Source of the DNA: Eopsaltria australis
Lineage: Eukaryota; Chordata; Aves; Passeriformes; Petroicidae
Length of the DNA stretch: 64,000 nucleotides
NCBI GenBank assembly: GCA_034509425.1
Contig: JAVTVJ010000571.1
Location: forward strand, 19,118 to 83,117
Direction: 5' to 3'
Below the pieces are notes generated by a model, which saw only the letters and a program-made list of their open reading frames with translations, did no database searches and was not told the DNA's origin. Positions 19,461 through 29,290 of this stretch are shown piece after piece (within the stretch, counting starts at the first letter, position 1; each line of letters opens with the position of its first letter). The position numbers and the translations under genes are program-made.

Positions 19461-20840
19461 TCATGCGGTCCTCTGCCAGAGGCTCCAGGTGAGGCCCTGC
19501 TCCCCAGCTGCAGTGTAGAGTATATTTTGCACATCTGGTCCTGTCCGAACTGGCCCAAGAGCCACTGCACGAGCTATTTCCTGTTTGATCTGCTCAAAGG
19601 CCTGTTTCTGCTCAGGGCCCCACTTGAAGTCATTCTTCTGGGTCACTCGATAGAGGAGGCCCACAAGTTGACTATAGCCTGGAATGTGCATTCTCCAGAA
19701 CCCTACAAGGCCCAGGAAAGCTTGTGTTTCTTTCTTATTAACTGGTGGACACATATTGGCAATTTTGTCAACCACCTCTGCAGGCACATGATGGTGCCCA
19801 TCCTGCCATTTTATTCCTAGAAACTGGATTTCCTGTGCAGGTCCCTTCACCTTCCTTTGTTTTATGGCAAGACCAGCTTTCAGAAGAATTTGGATTATTT
19901 TCTTCCCTTTTTCAAAAACTTCTCCTGCTGTATCACTCCACACAACGATATCATCAATATATTGGAGGTGTTCTGGTGCCTTACCCTGTTCCAGGGCAGC
20001 CTGGATCAGGCCATGGCAGATGGTGGGGCTGTGTTTCCACCCCTGGAGCAGTCGGTTCCAGGTGTACTGGACACACCTCCAAGTGAAAGCAAATTGTGGC
20101 CTGCACTCTGCCGCCAGAGGGATTGAGAAAAATGCATTGGCCATGTCAATCGTTGCATGCCATTTGGCTGCTTTGGACTCTAGCTCATATTGGAAGTCCA
20201 ACATATCTGGTACAGCAGCACTTAGAGTTGCTGTGACTTCATTCAGGCCTTGATAGTCCACTGTCAGCCACCATTCCCCATTTGACTTCCGCACTGGCCA
20301 TATGGGGCTGTTGAAGGGTGAGCGGGTCCTGCTGATAACTCCTTGGCTCTCCAGTCGACGAATTAGTTCATGGATAGGAGTCCCGGAGTCCCGGTTGGTA
20401 CGATACTGCCTCCGGTGCACTGTCCTGGTAGCAATCAGTACTTGTTGATCTTCCACCTGCAGCAATCCTACGATGAAGGGATCTTCTGAGAGGCCAGGCA
20501 GGGTGGATAACTGTTTGATCTTCTCTGTATTCACCGCAGCTACACCAAAGGCCCATCGATATCCCTTTGGATCCTTAAAATACCCTCTCCTGAGGTCGTC
20601 GATGCCAAGGATGCAAGGGGCCTCTGGGCCAGTCACAATGGGGTGCCTTTGCCATCTGTCCCCTGTTAAGATCACCTCAGCTTTTACTACTGACAACTCC
20701 TGGCATCCCCCTGTCACTCCAGAGATCCAGATGGCTTCTGCACTCTTGTGCCTCGATGGCATCAGTGTACACTGTGCACCGGTGTCCACTAAAGCTTTGT
20801 ACTTCTGTGGATCTGATGTGCCAGGCCATCGAATCCACAC
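19461..20840 (-). CDS. pro-pol: E4 protease-reverse transcriptase, 459 codons
   Basis: One open frame covers the protease (VDTGAQCTLMPS with the normal D-T-G near residue 19, PCILGIDDLR near 72) and RT fingers, palm and thumb: SPFNSPIWPVRK, LTVDYQGLNEV, TIDMANAFFSIPL (first Asp), YIDDIVVW (catalytic Asp pair, about 19955), FLGIKWQ, WRMHIPGY. One conserved spot is altered: LPQG before the helix reads LLQG. The frame ends at a stop after SLWQRTA. Protease and RT lie in the same frame, as in E2. The start is set by the open frame, not by a clear initiator. Confidence 0.8.
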   Translation of the reverse strand: MWIRWPGTSDPQKYKALVDTGAQCTLMPSRHKSAEAIWISGVTGGCQELSVVKAEVILTGDRWQRHPIVTGPEAPCILGIDDLRRGYFKDPKGYRWAFGVAAVNTEKIKQLSTLPGLSEDPFIVGLLQVEDQQVLIATRTVHRRQYRTNRDSGTPIHELIRRLESQGVISRTRSPFNSPIWPVRKSNGEWWLTVDYQGLNEVTATLSAAVPDMLDFQYELESKAAKWHATIDMANAFFSIPLAAECRPQFAFTWRCVQYTWNRLLQGWKHSPTICHGLIQAALEQGKAPEHLQYIDDIVVWSDTAGEVFEKGKKIIQILLKAGLAIKQRKVKGPAQEIQFLGIKWQDGHHHVPAEVVDKIANMCPPVNKKETQAFLGLVGFWRMHIPGYSQLVGLLYRVTQKNDFKWGPEQKQAFEQIKQEIARAVALGPVRTGPDVQNILYTAAGEQGLTWSLWQRTA

Positions 20841-20987
20841 CGTCCAGTATACCCGGTCATCCCTTTCCTCCTCCTGGCCGGAGGCAGGGACCCTCTATTC
20901 CTGTTCCTGGTCAGAGTATTCACTGTCTCATCTTTGTGATGCCAAATCAGAAGTTCCCTCCTCAGGATTGTAGGAAACAATTTTAGT

Positions 20988-21914
20988 TCACTTATATCTG
21001 GAAGATCGCTGATTGTCTTCTGGTCTCTCTGTGGTAACTACACTGACAGTCTTCTTGGGTGGCCCCTTCTTAACAGGTCTCTTCCCCCTCAGTTCTCGGA
21101 CCCGGGCGCTCAGCTTAGAGGTGGGTTCACCATCCCACTTCCTCATGTCTTCTCCATGCTCACGCAGAAAGAACCAGAGCTCGTTACGTGGCCTGTTCTT
21201 GGGGATTCCTTTCCCTCTGACTGGGGTTGGAGAGGAGCGATCTCTTGGGCTGCCCCTAAAAGTTGGGCTGGTGGCTCGCGGGGATGAGGGAGCACCCAGA
21301 GTTTCTTCTACATTTTGGAGCCAGGAGGATGCCACCTCTACAGTTGGTGTATCCATTTGTGGATAATAAAGTGCTACCAGGCTGCTGGAATATGATGCCG
21401 GGGCGCCTTGAACCACCTTCCTCCACATGGCGAGTGTACAGGGGACATCCTCTGGATCTATGGTGATGCTATCATCCTTTAGGTCACTATAGACAATTTC
21501 CAGCACTGCTAATTCTCTCAAGTACTGGATACCTTCATCCATATTGGTCCACTTCCCTGGGGACTTTACAAGATCTTCCTTAAAAGGATATCTTGCCTTC
21601 ACACTTGAGAAAAGCCATCTCCAGAAGCTACAAATTGCTCCTTCCTTTGCAAGCCCTCTTTCAGTTTCCCGATCCCTAGCAAGGGATCCCAGCTGTTGGG
21701 CTTCATGACCTTCTAACTGCTGACTCTTGGCCCCATTATCCCAGCATTGCAGCAGCCATGCAGGAATCCTCTCACCTGACTGGCAGCTGTAATCCTTTTG
21801 CAAGTCTCGAAGTTCTGATGGGGTCAGGGACTGAGTAACTTCGGTCTCCTGTTTAATCTGCCCCACTCCCTTCAATTCCTTTGCTGAGGGACCTGCCTCT
21901 TGATCTAGCCCCAT
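20988..21914 (-). CDS. gag: E4 Gag, 308 codons
   Basis: ATG at 21914, preceded in the same frame by an acidic run. It shares with the E2 Gag the order LTPSELRDL, QQLGSLARD, GIQYLRELAVLEI, DPEDVPCTLAMW and ELWFFLREHGEDMRKWDG. There is no CCHC knuckle; the last third is rich in Ser, Pro, Arg and Lys (SSPRATSP, RGKRPVKKGPPKK), which suggests RNA binding by basic clusters instead. About 55 codons shorter than E2 Gag. The frame is open throughout. The initiator overlaps the end of the TQT frame in a different register. Confidence 0.75.
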   Translation of the reverse strand: MGLDQEAGPSAKELKGVGQIKQETEVTQSLTPSELRDLQKDYSCQSGERIPAWLLQCWDNGAKSQQLEGHEAQQLGSLARDRETERGLAKEGAICSFWRWLFSSVKARYPFKEDLVKSPGKWTNMDEGIQYLRELAVLEIVYSDLKDDSITIDPEDVPCTLAMWRKVVQGAPASYSSSLVALYYPQMDTPTVEVASSWLQNVEETLGAPSSPRATSPTFRGSPRDRSSPTPVRGKGIPKNRPRNELWFFLREHGEDMRKWDGEPTSKLSARVRELRGKRPVKKGPPKKTVSVVTTERPEDNQRSSRYK

Positions 21915-22230
21915 CTCTTCTTCCTCTTCTTCTTCTCTTACTAATCGGCCTGAAACTTGCCTTGTCCATTTTTATTTTTTTCACTACTGGGGCAATTACT
22001 GTATTTGCTGTGGTTTGGGTTCCTATCTCAGACATAGTTGTTATGGTTTGTATCCGTGCCTCAGCCACAGTTGTAGTTTGTGTCCCTGTCTCAGCTATAG
22101 TGTCCTCAGACACAGTTTGGGTTCCTGCCTCAACCACAGTCCTCTGAGAATATTGAACAGAGGCCTGGTAGGCCCAGGCCAGCCCCCAGTACAGGGCGAG
22201 AAGCTGCTGGCATTCCTGGGAGTAAACGAG
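21853..22230 (-). CDS. E4 pre-Gag frame 2: four tandem TQT-like motifs
   Basis: Open on the minus strand from about 22230 to 21853 without an obvious ATG, so it was probably joined to frame 1 before an indel. The core is a degenerate tandem repeat giving AGTQTVSED, TGTQTTTV, ARIQTIT and IGTQTTAN, spaced 10-13 residues apart, followed by a KKIKMDKASF block and a very basic SKRRRRGRRDGARSRGRS tail. Tandem TQT cores are typical of multivalent partners of the LC8 dynein light chain; E2 has one such motif in the same place. The basic tail overlaps the Gag start in another register. Function is inferred, not shown. Confidence 0.45.
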   Translation of the reverse strand, partial: LVYSQECQQLLALYWGLAWAYQASVQYSQRTVVEAGTQTVSEDTIAETGTQTTTVAEARIQTITTMSEIGTQTTANTVIAPVVKKIKMDKASFRPISKRRRRGRRDGARSRGRSLSKGIEGSGAD

Positions 22231-22241
22231 GCACCCCTCTG

Positions 22242-22601
22242 TCAGTGATGGGCCAGTTTGTTAGGGTTATTTACCTCTTCAGGAGTAAACTCCCAGGCAA
22301 CGGGAGGTGATAACTGCCCCAGGAACCTGCCCAAATCCCTCCATATACCTTTCCACCCAGGAACTGGGTACCTCAGGGCAGATTTTAACAGCTCCTCACC
22401 CAAGGGTTGTTTCCTTCTGTACCAGGGAGATGAAAATTTCCATGAATTCCATAAGGTAACAACAGTGTTGGCTAATATTATTAATAATATCAGGGAGCTT
22501 ATGTAGGGGTTGGCAATAATCACAGGAGCCTGCAGTAAAAGATCATCCATACTCAAATTCTCCCTGGGCAGAGAGAAGGAGTTATTTTCATTCACAGTCA
22601 T
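22242..22601 (-). CDS. E4 pre-Gag frame 1: single-pass membrane-like protein
   Basis: ATG at 22601, 119 codons, ending before the TQT frame. Residues ~31-52 are hydrophobic (NPYISSLILLIILANTVVTL), followed by a Trp-rich, basic segment (WNSWKFSSPWYRRKQ) and a C-terminal half with WKGIWRDLGRFLG. The position (between primer site and gag) and the hydrophobic segment match the E2 frames, though little sequence identity is visible. It is not Env: no CX6CC, no fusion peptide. It could be a regulatory or leader protein of this ERV group. Confidence 0.45.
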   Translation of the reverse strand: MTVNENNSFSLPRENLSMDDLLLQAPVIIANPYISSLILLIILANTVVTLWNSWKFSSPWYRRKQPLGEELLKSALRYPVPGWKGIWRDLGRFLGQLSPPVAWEFTPEEVNNPNKLAHH

Positions 22602-22760
22602 TGTTTGTTTAAATATGTTCCCAAACTTAGAAAAACAAAGATAAGCAGTGTGGCAGCTGAAGGCTGTGTGCCACGCAGGAGTTTACTACTTGAGAGCTGC
22701 TATTGGTAATTACTAGAGCATGCAATATATGTATATATATATATAAAACTGCCTTTAACT

Positions 22761-22780
22761 CGCCCCACGTTCGGGTGCCA
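22761..22780 (-). other. Primer-binding site of E4 (tRNA-Lys type)
   Basis: Minus strand TGGCACCCGAACGTGGGGCG, nine bases after the LTR end. It resembles the tRNA-Lys(1,2) site, with one substitution and one extra base. Confidence 0.65.
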
Positions 22781-22788
22781 AAAGAGAC

Positions 22789-23360
22789 TGTCGTGGGTTG
22801 ACCCTGGCCAGGTGCCAGGTGCCCACTCAGTCACTCTATCACTCCCTCTCCCACTGGGAGAGGGGAGAGGGTAATATTAGAAAAGACTATCAGGGTAAGA
22901 AAAGGCAGTTGTATTACAGCGGGAAAAAAAAAAGAACAAGCAAGTTGAGAGTTGCACACGCAAGTGCAGAGGGGAAAACAATCAATCTCTACTTCCCTTC
23001 AGTAGCGATGTCCGGACACTTTCTGGGAAGCAGGGCTTCATCACGTGTGACGGTTGTTCAAGGAGGCAAACATGGACCAACCCTGAGTGCCTCCTCCTCC
23101 TCATCCCTTCCTTCCCTTATATATCTGAGCTGATGTCATATGGTATGGAATATCCCTCTGGGTGACTGGGCTCAGCTGGCCTGCTGGTGTCCCCTCCCAG
23201 GATCTTGCCCACCCCCATCCCCATCAGTGGGGGAAGGAATGTCATAGGGACAGCACAGCTTGGCAGTAGCCAAAACACTGCTCTGTTATCAACACCAGCT
23301 ACCAAAGCAAAGCCCAGCACTATAACGGCTGTGAGCTTTACCCCTGTCAGACCCAATACA
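22789..23360 (-). repeat. 5' LTR of E4 (LTR2, complete)
   Basis: Minus strand TGTATTGGGTCTGACAGG ... CAACCCACGACA, 572 bp. The TATATAA-like box is near 23120; the usual AATAAA is altered to a TAATACA-like form (compare AATAAA in the inverted copy at 3516). It abuts satellite B on the outer side. A simple TATATA tract follows in the leader (about 22728-22745). Confidence 0.85.
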
Positions 23361-24418
23361 GTGGCTATATCGTGACACTAGAGTTGCTTTATTATGACAC
23401 AATAGTGGATGTACTGTGACACTAGAGTGACTCTATTATGACACGATAGTGGCTCTATGTGGACATGATTTTGCCTGTATTGTGACACAATGGTGGCTGT
23501 ATTGTGACATCATAAGCTCTATTATGAACACCATGGTGGCTGTATTGGGACATTATAGTGGCTCTATTGTGACAGAATGGTGGCTACATTGTGGAGCTGC
23601 AGTAGCTCTATTGTGACACTAGTGGCTCTCTGGTGACATTACAGCGGCTTAGTTGTGACACTACTGTGTCTCTATTGGGACAGTATAGCTGCTATACTGT
23701 GACACAAGAGTGGCGCTATTGTTACGCTATGGTTGCTCTCTTGTGACAGTAGAGGGATTCCATTGTGACCCTATAGTGGCTCTCTTGTGACACAATAGCG
23801 GATCTATTAGGACACAATAGTGGCTCTACTGTGGCACTAGAGTTGTTTCATTGTGACACAATAATGGCTTTCTTGTGACACTAGAGTGGATGTACTGTGA
23901 CACTACAGTGGCACTATTGTGACACTCTAGTGGTGCTATTGTGACAGTATAGTGGCTGTATTGTGAGCCTAGAGTGGCTCTATTGTGACACAATAATGGC
24001 TCTGCTGGGACACTCTACTGGAACTGTTGTGACACTCGTGACTCTATTGTGATACTATAGTGGTTCAAGAGTGATATTATAGTGGCTCTATTGCGACACT
24101 CTCGGGGCTCCATTGTGACGCTCTGGGCTCTATTGTGACACTAGCGGATTGTGACACTAGCGTTGTGACACAACAGGGTTTCTATTGTGACAGTAGAGTG
24201 GCTCTATTGTGCCACTAGAGTTGCTTTATTGTGACACAATAGTGGCTTTATTATGACACAATAGTGGATGTACTGTGACAGTAGAGTGGCTTTATTATGA
24301 CATGATAATGGCTCTATGTGGACATGATCTTGCCTGTATTGTGACACAATAGTGGTACTATTGTGACAGCATTTCGGCTCTATTGTGACACCATGGTGGC
24401 TCTATTATGACATGATAG
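23361..24418 (-). repeat. Minisatellite B, inverted, part 1
   Basis: Same 22-bp family as 4736-6126 but read as the reverse complement (TGTGACACTAGAGTGGCTCTAT-type units). It is interrupted at 24418/25074 by a solo LTR. No genes. Confidence 0.9.
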
Positions 24419-25073
24419 TGAGCAGCTTTTTGGTTTTCTTCCGCTAGCTCTGACCTTCAGCTGCAGCCTCAGAAACCCCCTAGGCCTTGTGCTAGGTGGT
24501 TGCCTATCGGCCCCTGTGTGTCCTCACAGTCCCGTCCCAGAGGATGGACAGCGAGGGAATCTTAGGAGATTCCACAAGGCGATAGGCGTGCAAGGGTCGT
24601 TTCAGGGTTTAGTTCTGAGTAGCCACAAAGTAAGGAGCGACTCGATGCTCTCAGCAACAGAGGTTTATTAACACTCTGGGACCTGAGGCAAAAGAGCCCC
24701 GAGAGGGTCCCGACAACATCTTAAATACCGAACACAGTAACCAATCAGGGAGCAGGTAAGGGGAGGAGTTGGGGAGGGAGCTTTCCACAATCACCAATCA
24801 GGTAAGGTCAGGGGAGGAGTTCAGGAGTGACAGCAAATCAGGAACTGAGGTACACGGAACTTTCTAGAAGTACATGTCAATCAAACTTATTAATGAAAGG
24901 TAATACAACCAGTAACAAACAAGGGGTGTCAACTTGGGCATTAACATGGGAGTGTCTACAAACCGGGCTAAACCATAGTTGGTTTACTTGCAGGGGGGCG
25001 ACTCCCTGATGGACCATTCCACCAGGAAGCCTTCGAGCCTTTAGGCTTCGCTTCTGAGTTAACAACTCCCACA
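24419..25073 (-). repeat. Solo LTR in satellite B with 4-bp target duplication ATAG
   Basis: 655 bp, minus strand TGTGGGAGTTGTTAACTC ... AAAAGCTGCTCA, flanked by ATAG at 24415-24418 and 25074-25077. On the minus strand it has a TATTTAAG box (near 24722) and a GTTAATAAACC polyadenylation signal (near 24668). No interior follows, so it is the product of LTR-LTR recombination. A 4-bp duplication is usual for gammaretrovirus-like (class I) integrases. Not related by eye to the other LTRs of the window. Confidence 0.8.
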
Positions 25074-26886
25074 ATAGTGGCACTAGTGGCTCTAGTGACG
25101 GTAGCTACTCTATTGTGACACAATGGTGGCTACATTGTGGAGCTGCAGTAGCTCTATTGTGACACTAGTGGCTCTCTTGTGACATTACAGTGGCTCAGTT
25201 GTGACAGAAGAGTGGTTCATTTGTGACACTACAGTGTCTCTATTGTGACACTATAGTTGCTCTCTTGTGACAATAGAGGGACTCCATTGTGACACAATAG
25301 CGGATCTATTAGGACACAATAGTGGCTCTACTGTGGCAGTATAGATGTTTCATTGTGACCCAATAATGGCTTTCTTGTGACACTAGAATGGATGTACTGT
25401 GACACTACAGTGGCAGTACTGTGACACTCTAGTGGTGTTATTGTGGCAGTATAGTGGCTGTATTGTGAGCCTAGAGTGGCTCTATTGTGAGCCTAGAGAG
25501 GCTCTATTGTGACACAATAATGGCTCTGCTGGGACACTCTAGTGGAACTGTTGTGACACTAGTGACTCTATTGTGATACTATAGTGGTTCTAGAGTGATA
25601 TGCTGGCTCTATTGTGACACTCTAGGGGCTCCATTGTGACACTCTCTGGGCACTCTTGTGACACTAGAGGCTCAATTGTGACACATCGGTGTTTCTATTA
25701 TGACAGTAGAGTGGCTCTATTGTGACACTAGTCGCTCTATTGGGACACTAACGTGGCTCTATTGTGAGACCATCGTGGCTCTATTGTGACATAAAGGTGC
25801 TCTATTGTGACACCCAGGGGCCCTATCATGACACTAGCGGCTCTGTTGTGACACAACAGTGTTTCTCTTATGACAGTCTAGTGGCTCTATTGTTACAGTG
25901 GCGGCACTATTGTGACACAATAGTGCCTGTATTGTGGCAGTATAATGGCAGTCCAGTTGTTACACTAGTGGCTCTATTGTGGCACTAGAGTTGCTTTATT
26001 GTGACACAATAGTGCCTGTAATGTGACACAATAGTGGATGTACTGTGACACTAGAGTGGCTCTATTATGACATGATAGTGGCACTATGAGGACGTGATTT
26101 TGCCCATATTGTGACACAATAGCGACTCTACTGTGACACCATGGTGACTCAATTGTGACATTATAGTGGCTCTATTGTGACACAATGGTGGCTACATTGT
26201 GGACCTGCAGTAGCTCTATTGTGACATTAGTGGCTCTCTTGTGACATTACAGTGGCTCTCTTGTGACACTACAGTGTCTCTATTGTGACCCTATACCTGC
26301 TGTGTTGTGACACTATTGCTGCTCTATTGTGACAATAGAGTGACTCCATTGTGACCCTATAGTGGCTCTATTGTGACACAATAGCGGATCTATTAGGACA
26401 CAGTAGTGGCTCTACTGTGGAACTAGAGTTGTTTCATTGTGACACAATAGTGGCTTTATTGTGACACTAGAGTGGATGTACTGTGACACTACAGTGGCAC
26501 TATTGTGACACTCTAGTGGTGCTATTGTGACAGTATAGTGGCTGTATTTTGAGCCTAGAGTGGCTCTATTGTGACACAATAATGGCTCTGCTGGGACACT
26601 CTAGTGGAACTGTTGTGACACTAGTGACTCTATTGTGACACAATAGTGGATGTACTGTGACACTAGAGTGGCTCTATTATGACACGATAGTGGCTCTATG
26701 TGGACATGATTTTGCCTGTATTGTGACACAATAGTGGTACTATTGTGACAGCATTGTGGCTTTATTGTGACACAATGGTGGCTGTATTGTGACATTATAG
26801 TGGCTCTATTGTGACACTAGTGGCTCTATTGTGACATTACAGTGGCTCACCTGTGAGATTACAGTGTCTCTATTGTGACACTATAG
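25074..26886 (-). repeat. Minisatellite B, inverted, part 2
   Basis: Continuation of the 22-bp array after the solo LTR. The dyad form CTATTGTGaCACAATAG is present in several units (for example near 26631-26647). Sub-blocks of several hundred bp repeat in order (compare 23580-24000, 25120-25520 and 26180-26600), so the array shows a higher-order pattern. No genes. Confidence 0.9.
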
Positions 26887-26889
26887 CTG

Positions 26890-28420
26890 CTCCCGGGATG
26901 CCCTCATGGAGCCCCTGTTAGTGTCTGTGACATCCCGGCTCTTAGGCAGCCTGGGGACTCCTGGGATGCCCCCATAGAGACCCTGTGTGATTCTGTAACA
27001 TCTCTGCTTCCTGGAATTCAAGAGAACCCTTGGGATGTCACCATGGAAGCCCTGTAACTGTCTGTGACCTCCTGGCTCTTTGTAAGCCTGGGGATGCCTG
27101 GGATGTACCCATGGAGCCCCTGTGGGTAACTATGACATCCTGGATCTTAGGCAGCCTGGGGGCTCCTGGGGTGTAATCTTCTAATCCCTTTGAATGTCTG
27201 TGATGTCCTGACTTATTGGCAGCCTAGGGACTCCTGGGAAGTCCCCATGGAGCCCCTGTGCGTGGCTGTGAAATCCCTGCTCTTTGGCATTCTGGGGATT
27301 CTGGGGATGTCCACATGGAACCCATGTGAGTTTCTGTGAGGTCCTGGCTCTTTGGAAGCCTGGAGACTCTGGGGATGTCAGCCCCGATTCCCTTTGACTG
27401 ACTGTGACATCTTGGCTCCTTGGAAGTCTGGGGACACCTGGGGAATCACCATGGAAGCCCTTGTGAAAGTCTGTTACATCTGGGCTCTTTGGCAGCCTGG
27501 GATCTCCTGGGAAGTCCCCATGGAGCACTTCTAAGTGTCTATGAAATCCTAGCTCTTTGGCAGCCTGGGGACTCCTGGGATGTCCCCATAGAGCCCCTGT
27601 TCACAACTGTGACATCCTGGCTCATTTGCAGCCTAGGGACTCCTGAAACATCTTCATGGAGCCCCTGTGAGTGCCTGCGACATCCCTGATATTTGGCATT
27701 CTGGGGATTTCCCCATGGAACCCGTATGAGTTTCTGTGATATCCTGGCTCTTTGGCAGCCTGGAAACTCTGGGGATCACTTTCGAATCCCTTTGAGTGTC
27801 CATTACATTTTGGCTCCTTGGAAGTTTGGGGACTCCTTGTATGACACCATGGAAGCCCTGTAAAAATCTGTGACATAACGGCTCTTTGGTAGCCTGAGAT
27901 CTCCTGGGATGTTGCCATGGAGTCCATGTGAGTTTCTGTGACATCCCAGCTCTTTGGAAGCCCAGGGACTCTTGGGGTTCAACCATGGAAGCCCTGTGAG
28001 TGTCTGTGGCATCCCCACTATTTGGCAGCTTTGGAACTCCTGGAATGTCTCCATGGAGCCCCTGTGAGTGTCTGTGACATGCCGGCTCTTTTTCAGCTTG
28101 TGGACTCATGGGATATCACCCTGGAGTCCCTGTGAGTATCTTTGGCATCCTGGCTCTTTTGCAGTCTGTGGACTCATGGCATGCCCCCATTTAGCCCATG
28201 TGTCTGTGACATCCCAGCTCTCTGGAAGCCTGGGGACTCCTGGGATGTCCCCATGTATCCCGTGTGAGTTCCTGTGACATCCTGGCTCTCTGGCAGCCTT
28301 TGGGTTCCTGGGAAGTCAGCATGGTGCCCCTGTGACAGTCTTTGACATCTCGGCTCTTTGACAGCCTGAGGACTCCTGGGATGTCCTCATGGAGCCCCTG
28401 TGAGTGTCTGTGACATTTGT
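26890..28420 (-). repeat. Minisatellite A, inverted
   Basis: Units of the ~68-bp family read as reverse complement (GTGTCTGTGACATCC..GGCTCTTTGGCAGCCTGGGGACTCCTGGGATGTC type). It starts within about 10 bp of the end of satellite B, mirroring the A-B junction at 4735. Open frames such as 27654-28109 are repeat artefacts. Confidence 0.9.
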
Positions 28421-28423
28421 AGT

Positions 28424-29290
28424 TGTTCCAGTTCGCCTATTCAAGTTTTGGCCAAATGCCAGCACACTTACCAAAATTTACCTGGTGTTTGCTGTGAGAT
28501 GAGCATTAGGAGTAGGCAAAGGTGGCTCAAACTCTATAAAGTGTAAAGAAAGTTTATTAATATACGTATGACAAAGGAAAAAACAAGAAAAAACCAGAAA
28601 AAACTCCTCAGACCATCCCTCCTTCCCCCACCTCTCCATTTCTTTCATCCTGACAACAAACAAAAGACAACACTTCTACCTCCAGTCAGTTTACCACGTT
28701 TCAAATAGCTCTTGTTTCAGTTCATTTAGGGAGAGAAGTCTCTTTTGTTTATACCATGGATTTTCTGTAAGAAATATACAGGTTTTTATGGGTCTTCTGC
28801 CTCACCATCAGCCGCCACCCGGAAGAAAGGTCTGCTGGTGGTGGATGCCCCCCACACCAGTAGCCTTCCCACAGCCACTCTGCTGGGTCTTGAACAGTCC
28901 ATGGGGTACCTTTTCACAGATGCACAATTCAATTGCAACAACAAAGAAAATCCCTTCTTCTGTGTCTAGCTACACAGGCTCTCCTGACAACACAAGTTCT
29001 CTGGCATTCCCCCTGGGACCAGGGCATGGAGTCACAGCCTCTCCTCTCTCTTGGTTCAAGTTTCTCATCAGGCTGTACTCTTTCAACACCTACTTGTCTT
29101 TACCCAGGTATTTCAGTTCACTGGCTGCAATTAGAAACCTCACATCCCCCCTTTGGACTATGTCTTCATGTATTACAGGGAATTTATTAGCTCAGTCCCC
29201 AACCATGGTTCTCCAAAAGAATTTTCAGCTTCACTCTCGAAGCACTTCTCATACAGCCCCATCTAGGCATTGGTCCTGCTTTCCTCACTG
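28424..29290 (-). repeat. LTR-X, inverted copy
   Basis: Minus strand ends ...GGAACAACTACA at 28424; matches 1-740 inverted, including AATAAA (near 28556) and the block containing CCATGGATTTTCTGTAAGAA. Identity continues through about 29130, the limit of the other copy. The outer end is not certain, because only this copy extends that far. It is directly next to satellite A. Confidence 0.7.

Larger units (their letters stand above)
18289..23360 (-). mobile_element. E4: class III-like provirus with integrase deleted
   Basis: Minus-strand relative of E2 with 5' LTR 22789-23360, a Lys-type primer site, pre-Gag frames, gag, protease-RT, connection, RNase H, then a deletion and a polypurine tract with only the first ~107 bp of the 3' LTR (18289-18395). 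Integrase is absent: the RNase H end runs within about 100 bp into sequence near the end of the element. The gag and protease-RT frames are long and largely open. The cut 3' LTR ends exactly at the E2 LTR. The high side sits in satellite B. Confidence 0.85.

Noticed and set aside
22728..22745. TATA-rich run as a promoter for the pre-Gag frames of E4
   Set aside because: It is a simple (TA)n microsatellite in the leader; a similar run at 6711-6726 lies in unrelated context.
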